Source of the DNA: Epiperipatus broadwayi
Lineage: Eukaryota > Onychophora > Udeonychophora > Euonychophora > Peripatidae
Assembly: GCA_028023455.1 (NCBI GenBank)
Contig: JAQFVV010012544.1
Location: 124,001-188,000, forward strand
Length of the DNA: 64,000 nucleotides
Direction of reading: 5' to 3'
This document shows, one piece after another, positions 55,615-64,000 of this stretch. The notes below the pieces were generated by a model. The model saw only the letters and a list, made by a program, of their open reading frames with translations, made no database searches and was not told the DNA's origin. Both the position numbers and the translations under genes were made by a program. Position 1 is the first letter of the stretch. The number at the start of each line of letters is the position of its first letter.

Positions 55615-55684
55615 GGGTAATAATATGGAAAGCTTGTTAAGAACTCATTTGTGAGCTCTAATATATATATATAATTTACAGTGA

Positions 55685-56030
55685 TGCAAAAGTTAATGAT
55701 GATGAATAATGCTACCAGCTAGACCCAGGGAGAAAAAGAGATCTTTAACATTGTTTATACAATTGAAAAAAGAACAGAGAGACAAATGTTAGCCAAAATA
55801 ATTCTAAATAATTTCAAAGTTTATTAAATTAACAAAAAAAAAAATCTCAGGCAAACAAAAATATGAAAGTTTGACTTAGATTTCTCTAGCAGATTTATTA
55901 AAGACTATATGATAGTATTGTAACATTAAACACCCTGGAAGATAATTTCATTTTCTCACCTAAGAATTAAAAAGGGATTTATAATGTCTTCCTGCTAGTG
56001 ATTTATATAAACTAATTCCAGTTTCCTTAT
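55685..56030. other. stretch without recognised features
   Basis: Minus-strand text is weakly coding-like and continuous with the candidate relic at 56040-56580; no motif was identified. Confidence 0.3.
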
Positions 56031-56039
56031 TTAGAGATT

Positions 56040-56580
56040 TCAAAACAAAGCAGTCTCGTACAGAATACAACAATTCAGTGGGGAATGATCTTTTCTTGCA
56101 ATCCAGAAAAACCTCAGGATAATAAGAGTGTCATTTACCCCCAAACTATCCCTTAAGTGACCACATTCAAGATCATGATTCTGATTCAAAAAAGAAAAGG
56201 TTACTGTATTATGTAATTTGAAACATAGAAAAACCAAAATCTCTACTGACTAAGAAAAACAGAAAAGCATACCCCAAAAACTGCTGGTCAACATATTTTT
56301 GGTATGCAGGAAATGCCAACCAAGATTAACTAAACTAATCATCATGAAAGTTAAAAGAAAATTACTAATATCTGCCAAGCACTTATTAAGGGTTATTAAT
56401 ATAAACAAAAAACATGATGCATATAAAATAGAAACTTGCAATAGCACTCCCAAATAAATAAATTTAAAAATGTTAAATCTTAATGCTAAGACTCCAATAC
56501 ACCCTATAGATAAAATATACAATAAAATAGCTAAAGATATTTGAATGAGTCAGTAAAACCTATTATAGAAACAAGCTTTT
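56040..56580 (-). pseudogene. decayed reading frame, possible LTR-element integrase zinc domain at its end
   Basis: One minus-strand frame reads from about 56570 to 56040 with a single stop (TAG at about 56252). The first 90 residues are hydrophobic (GVLLQVSILYASCFLFILIT) and unrecognised. The last part, NQNHDLECGHL, LGVNDTLIILRFFW and NCC, has the order H-x(3,4)-GH-x-GV-x-x-TL-x-x-L-x-x-x-FW followed by cysteines that marks the zinc-binding start of gypsy-type integrases, with a small insertion and a short deletion. This is a weak match and could be coincidence; it is not collinear with the protease relic at 53.4-54.1 kb, so it would be a different element. Confidence 0.33.
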
Positions 56581-56599
56581 TTTAGATTAAGCTGAGACT

Positions 56600-57480
56600 T
56601 TTAACATAGATATTTAATTGAAGATTTTAAGCCCTGGTTTCAATATATGGAAGTTCAGTTACTTTTCAGGCTTTAGATAGTCCGTATAGTTATTTTAGCA
56701 GGATAGGCAAAGTTCAGGTTTATATATGCTTAGTTATAAAGGTTTTGATTTATTTATATGTACAGTGAGTCTGGAGGCCATCTTTGGATCAGTTGTACAA
56801 GGTTTTTAGGTCATGTTTTTGAAGGCACAATTATGGATCTCTGAGGTTTGTCTTTGGGTTATTTAGCACTGCATATTGTGAAGACTTTCTCATGGTGTAT
56901 ATTTTTGGCATGTTAGCTGGATGTTTGCTCTATCATGGCAAATAGTAGTTTTATTAGCAGTTTGGAGAAATCCAACTCTGTGATCTGCATTGAGCAATTA
57001 GCAAATATGAAAATTAAAATTTCTCTGAATAAGAAACACAAGAAGGCAAATAATAATGAGAAGCAGAATACTCATAACAAACAGAATAAAAATAATAATA
57101 ATAATAATCAGTCAAAAACCCAGTTTATTTATGTGAATTGTTATTTCCCACTTAATCTTTCATTAAAAGGTTTTGACCAGAGTAAATCTCTATCTCCTGC
57201 TTAATCTTAATTTTAAAAAAGCATCTGACCTTATTCAAAATTAATTTTAAAAAAATAAGTGAAAAAATAAATATCACCTTTTTAAAAATAGATTATAAAT
57301 CAACAAAATAAAAAAAAACCTTTTCACAATCAAAACTTTTTAAATTAGAATGTTTTTACATTTCTATCTATAATTGAATAATGTTTTATGGCACATATTC
57401 CTAATAAATAAATAAAAAATTAAGTACAAAACTTTTAAATTCAATTTTTTTTTTAAAATTGTTAAAATTACATTCAAATT
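56600..57480. other. stretch with an unassigned 89-codon open frame
   Basis: The plus-strand frame 56935-57204 starts MANSSFISSLEKSNSV, has a lysine/asparagine-rich centre built on an (AAT)n run (57091-57108) and ends FDQSKSLSPA. I do not recognise it. Its start is an ATG with ordinary composition before the low-complexity part, so it may be a fragment of a mobile-element protein; it is not supported as a gene. Confidence 0.2.
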
Positions 57481-57487
57481 TTGAATT

Positions 57488-57545
57488 TTCTAATGGTGCT
57501 TTCGAAGTGGATAAAGCATCTGGTTCAATATATATATATATATCA
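57488..57545 (+). repeat. tRNA-like SINE head remnant
   Basis: GGTGCTTTCGAAGTGGATAA then AGCATCTGGTTC has a tRNA D-arm look (A-box near TCGAAGTGGAT) and is followed by a short (TA)n run. It is loosely similar to 46276-46318. Confidence 0.35.
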
Positions 57546-57549
57546 CATG

Positions 57550-60500
57550 ATGTGTATATTCTTTTATTTCTGAAACAAATTTCATTAAAACTAAAATAAT
57601 TTTTATTAGGTCTCATGAATATACATTTTATTCTCATTATTAGCACTAATTTGTCACAAATAAAACTTTTCACCAAATATATTTTTCCAATCAAGAATTA
57701 CTTTATAAATCTAAAACAAAGTATTTCAGAAAGTTCTCCTTCTTCTACAACCTGTCAAACATGATTTTTAAAAAATTCTATTTAAAATATCTCGCCTTTC
57801 TTTATCTCAACCTGTCAAATTAAAATAAAGATGAACATTTTTTAAAAAGTTTTTCTATTATTAAACATTTTATTACTTCAACATGTAATTGAAATTCACT
57901 TTCCATTTGTAGTATTCTAGGTTCATACATTTAGTTCTATTGTTTCAGGTGCTATATTATAATACAAAAATATCTATATGTATCTCATAGTTGCTTCATC
58001 ATGACTCATATTTCAGGTACTATATTATATATATCAACATTCAGTTGCAATACAATCAAGTGCATATTGTAGGTGTTATCTTGCATTAGAAAAAGCTATA
58101 TTTATTTCAAGGACATGTAGGTAATTATTTATGTCTGATACTACATGTGCCATATTCTAAAAAATATATACTGTAAATGATAGATTTCTACAACCCACAT
58201 GAAAACCATTACAAGTTAACAATTTTATTTCTTTTATAGCCTGCTAAGGGTAGAGAGAAACATAAAACTCTTACGTCATTGACTGCAGATAATGATGACA
58301 AACTGCCAAAAATAATGACAAACACAATTTATATATATATTGTAAAAGATCAATAAATCTACCTTTATTTTAAAAAATCATTTGTTGTTATTAAAAAAAA
58401 TCTCCTTCATTTGATGTTTGTATATGGAGTATTATTATTGTTTATGGTTATTATTTATAGTTATTGTTATTTGGATTTATTATTTTATTTATTTGTTGAT
58501 AGTACATCATTGTGAATTTTTAACTATTATTATTATTATTCTTAATGGTGAGATTTTTAATAGTAATACTTATATATTCTAATTATTATAGATAAATAAA
58601 GACATATAAATTGTTGATTATAAAAAAGATTATTTTATTTGTAGTGATTATTAAAAAAAAATGCAATGTTATTATTTATGTATATATATATATATTTAAA
58701 GCTATCAAATAAATTTTCGATTTAATATTTTTTATATGATTGATATTTTTATTTTTTTTAAATGTTAATTGTTTAAAAGAAAACATATGTAACAATGGTT
58801 TTCATAACTGCATTTTCTGGCTCACGTGAGAACAACAGCAACAACAACAAAAAAAGAAGCCATTATTGGGATTTTTATTAAAGAAACTAAAGGAGAAAAT
58901 TAGTTGTACTTTGTTTCTTTGGAATCGCCATTCTTGAGAATAATTGAATAATCTATTGGATGTAAACACCTTAATAATAGAAGAGTGAATAAAAATATTA
59001 TCGCACTTCAAGTGCTGCAATCTTCTTGACTTTATACTAGCAATTAAAAGAAATTAAGCAATGGCTCAACATATAAATTCCATCCTGTTGAAATGTAAGA
59101 TAGCTATCTAAAAAAAATCTATAATAGTAAATTCAGTAACAATCTAGAAGCAACTAAAATTAGTTAATCTATTGGATTCAACAAGTCAATTATTATTTTT
59201 TTCAAGGAGAGAAATCTTTAGAAAAATGAAATTTATATATGCGTTTGGAAACCGATAATTTTCTCTAACATGATATTTTCTTCAGTTTAACCTTGACTGG
59301 AATGCATTCAAATATTAAACAATAATAAAGGAATAGAATAAATGAACAAGTTGAACTTTAAAAAAAAGGTAATAAATAACTGTATTAATGTAAATGATAT
59401 GTTTATATATATTTTTGAGATTGATATTCTTTTTTTTTTTACTTTTATTTTTAATTAGAAAAATGAAACGTTTTTATAAGTATAATTTTATTTGATTTAA
59501 GCATCTTGTTTTAAAAAAAACAAACATTTAATAAATGTCAAAATTAACACTTAAGTATTAGAAATTTGTAAGTAAAACTCTAAGTTTGGGTTGCATATGG
59601 GTTATTATATATATATATTAATAAGTGAAATTTATATTCACAAATTTTATTATAAAATTTTTTATTATTTATAGAACTTATTTTTTTTTTTATATTATTT
59701 ATTTATTTATTAGATAATTGGATATGTTCTTGGGATTCAGGTTGATTTATTGAAGGTTACTTGTAAATTAGAAATTGTCATTATATTTATATATTTTTGT
59801 GTGTGTACATATATAAGATAACAAATAACAAAATGAGGTAAAATAAGTTCCATATTTATATTAAGTTATAAGTTAGCACTAAATGACTAAGTAGTCAAAG
59901 ATATGTTATATTTATTTATAGGCATGAGTGAGCCTCATTGTAAATAATAAAAAAAAGTATTCAATGCTTGTAGAAATAAGTATATTCCAAAAGTGGATAT
60001 AATATATAAAACTTTTATAATGTAGTGGAGTAAATTTTGATGATTTATTTTGATTTAATGATACTTAATCGATTAACCTAGCTTTGAGAGCATATCCATT
60101 ATCTATTTTATTAATTTACAATAGTTTACCAGTCAATTATTCACTTATTTATTTATCTATTTTCATTTTTTTACTTCATATAATAACTCTTATGTAGACC
60201 TAAACAATAATTCATATATTTTCTGTATATAATATGCTTTTATGTATTTATTTATTTTTTAATTTTCAATATTTAGAAAATATAAATATGGATCGCACAA
60301 ATATGTCTTTATCTATTTAATATATATACTTATTGCAAGTATATATGTATTTTTTTTGTATTTGGGTTTGTATTTAAAAACTATTTAAAACACTGATACC
60401 ACTTAAAAATCAAACCATGATATAAAAATAAAGGATGTACTATTTGTTTTATAAGTAATGCCTTGGATTTTATTTGGAAGAGTATTAATATTTTATTCTT

Positions 60501-60865
60501 ATTTTTCTTTTTAGTGCCAGAGTCATTATGAAATTTATTAAATTCACAACTTAGTGGAGAATAATTTTGTATTTCAATTATTATTTAGTTTTTAGGTCAC
60601 TTATACAAGTCATTGTTCATTGATATGTTTAGATATGCATAAGTTTACTTATTTGATGTGTATATTAGATTCAATAAAATTCCCTTTGTTTCTAGTATAT
60701 ATTTTGTTAGTTAATCATATTAACCCTGAGAATAAATTATAATGATAGGTCTTATTATTGCCCTGTATGATTTTGGATTTATTTCATGTACAGCTAGTTG
60801 GAAGGGCATATAAACAATTTATTTAAATATAATTGGGATAATTTTATCTTTCTTCATTTAAATTA
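57550..60865. other. long AT-rich stretch without recognised genes
   Basis: No gene, structured RNA or repeat-family match was seen. CpG is very rare here. The run of (AAC)n-like text at 58834-58852 is a short microsatellite. Confidence 0.5.
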
Positions 60866-60867
60866 TA

Positions 60868-61203
60868 CAATCTATTATATTTGGCTTTCTCAACAATTGG
60901 ATTCATTTAGAGTGTTAAGATCTTTCTTTATGTGTATGATGTGCTATGTTTATATTATTTAAATTGGATGATAAATATGTTCTATTACATTTGGCACCAT
61001 CAACATGCAGACATGATTAATTAAGGATTGTTGATAGTTGTTTCATTATATTTGATGCCTAAAATGTGAGGTTTGATTCATTATGTATTTGTTTATGAGG
61101 ATAGAGGAATTGGTGATTCTCTTACATTTGACTTTCCCAATGATTGGGGCCATTTCAATTGTGGATAGGCATTCCATTACATTTTGGCACCAACATTTGA
61201 AGC
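60868..61203. repeat. degenerate repeat with recurring TTACATTTGGC-type motif
   Basis: Related phrases occur at about 60870 (CTATTATATTTGGCTTTCTC), 60981 (CTATTACATTTGGCACCATC), 61043 (TCATTATATTTGATGCC), 61117 (CTCTTACATTTGACTTTCCC) and 61172 (CCATTACATTTTGGCACC), spaced 57-112 bp. This suggests an old, uneven tandem repeat. Confidence 0.45.
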
Positions 61204-61265
61204 CTTCTTTCTTCATATGTGTATTTTTGTTGGAGATCATTTAGATTACATATATTGCATTAGAG

Positions 61266-61296
<31 letters not shown>

Positions 61297-61299
61297 ATA

Positions 61300-61351
<52 letters not shown>
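61266..61351. repeat. (TA)n microsatellite, interrupted
   Basis: TA runs at about 61266-61291 and 61304-61351, separated by TGTGTATATATTT. Confidence 0.9.
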
Positions 61352-61353
<2 letters not shown>

Positions 61354-61359
61354 AAATAA

Positions 61360-62580
61360 CACATTGCTGGCATTTTAGTTAATTGCTTTTTAAATTAATT
61401 AAAAATAACTTAACCTTTCTAAATATTATTTTAATTTATGCACAGATATAGTATATCGTAGCTTAAATATTTTAAACAATTGTGGTTTGATAATTTATAA
61501 TTTAGGATATTATTAGATGTTTTTGAATAGATCCCAATCTACTGCATAGACTTCTAAGTGCTCACACTTCTCATTATCTCTGTTCTAAGCCTAAATAATC
61601 CTGCCCAATGTGGTTAATACCATATTATAAACTAAGAATGTTTTAACTAATTGACTGATATGATCAATTTCAGGTTATGATATTAGCAAGCAATTAAAAT
61701 AATAAAAAATTGTAAAATACAGGAAATAACATCTATACTATAATAGTTCCTGAACAAAAACAAGTACATGATAAATTATATGCATATGTAGGAATTAATC
61801 TTCTACTGTGTACTACTTCTTAGAGTATTTAGAAATCTGCATTAGTGGCTGGAAGTCATAAATGTATGATTACAAACATATAGAAAATAAAGCAGTTGAT
61901 ATACAATAGAAATGTTTCATCTACTGCACATAACTGCACCAAAGGAATAATGAAGATAAGTGACCAGCAGTTCACTAGTGGTTTTACCATTTAATACTAA
62001 TGCATTACATAAGAATGAATCTCAGATTAAACAAGCATAACCTGAATTGGCAGTTAATAGCCACCCAATTCTATGAATTATATTACCTCAAAACACAATA
62101 ATAGTTCATTGAAAGTGACATCTATTTAATATAACCTTAATCTAGCTTGTCTATGTAGCATGATTGAACATTCATAATTGATTAAGTTGATGATTTAATA
62201 TATTGTTAATATTTTCTTTAGAGTGGAAATAACTGGTTTAATTAACATACAAATATTTAATAGCATGGTAAGTGATTGTGATTACAAGTTAATTGCCTTT
62301 TATAAAGTAATTTTATACAATTATATTGTGGTATGATGAAGGAAAGAAAAATCTATTGCCATACCTGCTGATAAACAGATTAAATAAATAACTATTTACT
62401 AACATATATCATTAAATAGAAGATAAATAATAAACTAAAGATTAGGTTAAAGTTTCTACTTATTATTTCAGTGTGAAAGTTCACACTTAACTTTAGGGAT
62501 TGGTTTATTTTGGTGAAGTTTATTCTTAAAATCATAGCTATGGTGGATGGAAGTCTAAATAACAATTCAGGCTTTATAGT
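61360..62580. other. AT-rich stretch without recognised genes
   Basis: No gene or repeat-family match was seen. Confidence 0.5.
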
Positions 62581-62589
62581 GTACCAATC

Positions 62590-64000
62590 GGAATGCAAGT
62601 GAAGATCGAATCTAACCGCAAAAACAATATCTGCACTACAAGGGCACCATCTAGGCATTTGAGCCTAGAAAAATTTATAGAGTAGGCAGATACGTGCTGT
62701 TAAGATTCCACTTTATTTAAATATTCCGATCGTTAGCCCAAGTCACTAGCTCAGCGGAGATGCAGAGATAAAAATCTATAAATTTTATATCTTAAATATC
62801 AAAGAGTAAAAGCCACTGCCAGAAATTAACATATAAAAATATTTATTTACGCACATATAAAATAATATTTAAATTTTGAGGAATAAGTTTAACATTTTAG
62901 ATTTTTATATTAACTTTTAATTTTACATTTAACTAAGTTTCAATGAGTTTAATTATTATTTAGATAGTCAAGTATGAATAGACTACATAGATCTGCATTT
63001 GAAAAGAAAATATTCTTCCCTGATTTAACCTTAGGCAACAAATTTCGCAACCAAATTGGCGCCAATCCATCTGATACATTCATGTATTCAATGTAGCATG
63101 ATACGACAACACAAAATACTATATTGTCAGGAATGTACATCTGAACAATAAGTAGAAATAGAGAAGACATTGACTCTCCACCAACAGGAATGTGACATCT
63201 GTTGGCAAGTAGAACAATAAACAAAAAACTCCATAGGAATGGACTGCGGTCTTCTGCCGACTTACAAACCCATCCATAGGCAAACAGAGGGTGTGTGGCA
63301 TATATCTATAATCCTGCCCATAGCGGACCTCATACTACATCTACTAATTACACAAATATATCCAATCCATTGAACCAATTCAACTACGAAATGAATAACC
63401 TAAGATTAACCTCCCTTAATATAACTTTACAAAACTATATAGTCATTCACGCCCGACTTAAATTTAACATTTAAATACGTCTGCACAGATTTGTTTAAAA
63501 ATGTTGGGTATAGATCGATTACATAGATTCCACGGTCAAAAACATTTCAAAATAAACATAAACGATCAAAATACAAAATTATTGATACCGACAATCGCAG
63601 AGGGAAACTTATAAGTAACCCAATAGTATTCACCATAAGATACTTGCGTTGTCACCAATAACTTAAAAGACATCCGAATAAATACATTTTAGATACTCAC
63701 CGTAAGGTATCATTATTTATCAAATGTCTATATATTTTGATCAAATATGAAAACCAAAATATAATTAACTGCAAACGAATCCATGCAAGCGTCTATAAAC
63801 AACTTAAATTTCATACATTTAAATAATCTTTACAATAAGAAAAAAAAAATGGAAATGATGTTTATCAATCGGAAAACATATAAAATTAAACATTATTAAT
63901 TTGATTTAAAAACTTACAAAAGTCAGATAAGAGTCCATTTTAACATTTCAGTTGGCTTGTTTATCAATTTGTAAAACTTGACGAAAGTTCTTAATTGATT
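62590..64000. other. CpG-richer unique stretch at window edge, possible gene border
   Basis: About 28 CpGs can be counted in 1.4 kb, roughly tenfold the density of 57.2-58.5 kb. No repeat-family text occurs. On the minus strand, ACG|GTGAGTATC at about 63703-63691 fits a 5' splice donor. Short minus-strand frames at 62949-63224 and 63119-63301 show no motif. This might be a 5' region of a host gene lying beyond the window, but no exon can be defined from the sequence alone. Confidence 0.35.

Larger units (their letters stand above)
54540..55680. mobile_element. ribozyme-family H2 cluster: tandem minus units and an inverted plus unit
   Basis: Minus-sense units begin with AAGCTCTTAACAAGCTTTCC then AGAATATCC at 54883 and 55262, period 379 bp. 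Around 55435-55460 orientation flips, and 55455-55665 is the inverse of 55270-55432 and carries the intact ribozyme. The outer borders hold GTCACATGACCTAATTTAATAAGCTT at 54556 and 55205, also seen inverted at 30875. The shared upstream module is at about 55065-55125 (minus sense) and 55440-55475. Confidence 0.82.

Noticed and set aside
62392-63301. Three minus-strand frames near the right edge as coding exons
   Set aside because: They overlap one another in different frames, lack motifs and cannot be joined by evident splice sites; only the CpG shift and one donor-like site were reported.
1-64000. CRISPR arrays, operons, ribosome-binding sites, riboswitches
   Set aside because: The tandem repeats here are 25-475 bp retroelement or satellite units without spacer structure, and all recognisable coding text is eukaryotic mobile-element protein.

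Overview
This is very AT-rich eukaryotic nuclear DNA, most likely from an invertebrate animal. The grounds are animal-type mobile elements (Penelope-like elements with a GIY-YIG domain, an RTE-clade LINE whose tail is a TGATGA repeat, a tRNA-derived SINE with a 15-bp target-site duplication), abundant (TA)n, (ATT)n and (GTAT)n microsatellites, and no long open gene. I cannot name the species. No intact host protein-coding gene can be supported; the window is a transposon graveyard separated by AT-rich filler.

Layout. 1-4.3 kb: tRNA-like fragments, a 2-kb segment with a diverged second copy at 12.57-14.88 kb, and a decayed lysine-rich reading frame on the minus strand. 5.3-6.9 kb: a CpG-richer unique stretch. 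7.3-9.65 kb: a ribozyme-family fragment and the best Penelope-like element (reverse transcriptase plus GIY-YIG, one frameshift). 10.8-11.5 kb: ribozyme family H1. 14.9-15.75 kb: an inverted-duplicated Penelope 3' end. 16.2-16.9 and 20.8-22.5 kb: ribozyme family B. 17.5-20.0 kb: an RTE LINE split by a 1.25-kb insertion. 22.6-24.1 kb: head-to-head Penelope copies. 24.1-25.65 kb: an inverted tandem array of family H3. 25.65-35 kb: RTE tails, a SINE, a Penelope fragment, a foldback family, and single H1, H2 and B copies. 38.5-39.2 kb: H3 again. 42.5-42.85 kb: a foldback element in (ATT)n. 49.1-50.8 kb: H1 cluster. 51.7-52.05 kb: foldback. 53.4-54.1 kb: LTR-retrotransposon protease/RT relic. 54.5-55.7 kb: H2 cluster with a perfect 104-bp inverted repeat. 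56.0-56.2 kb: possible integrase relic. 62.6-64.0 kb: a second CpG-richer stretch, perhaps the edge of a gene.

Main result. Four repeat families (H1, H2, H3, B), with units of about 380-475 bp that recur in tandem and in inverted pairs, each carry a motif that folds as a type I hammerhead ribozyme: CUGANGA, a short stem II, GAAA, a very short self-complementary stem III, a UH cleavage site and a paired stem I. Stem I pairing is kept by compensating changes within H3 and within H2, and stem III differs between families but stays self-complementary (ACUAGU, AUCAUGAU, AUCAGCUGAU, near-palindromic AUACAUAU). H1-H3 also share a module about 120-135 nt upstream of the ribozyme. This is the architecture of retrozymes, non-autonomous retroelements thought to move through ribozyme-cut circular RNA. 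In animals their mobilisation has been proposed to depend on Penelope-like machinery, and four independent Penelope-derived pieces lie in the same window. That link is an inference.
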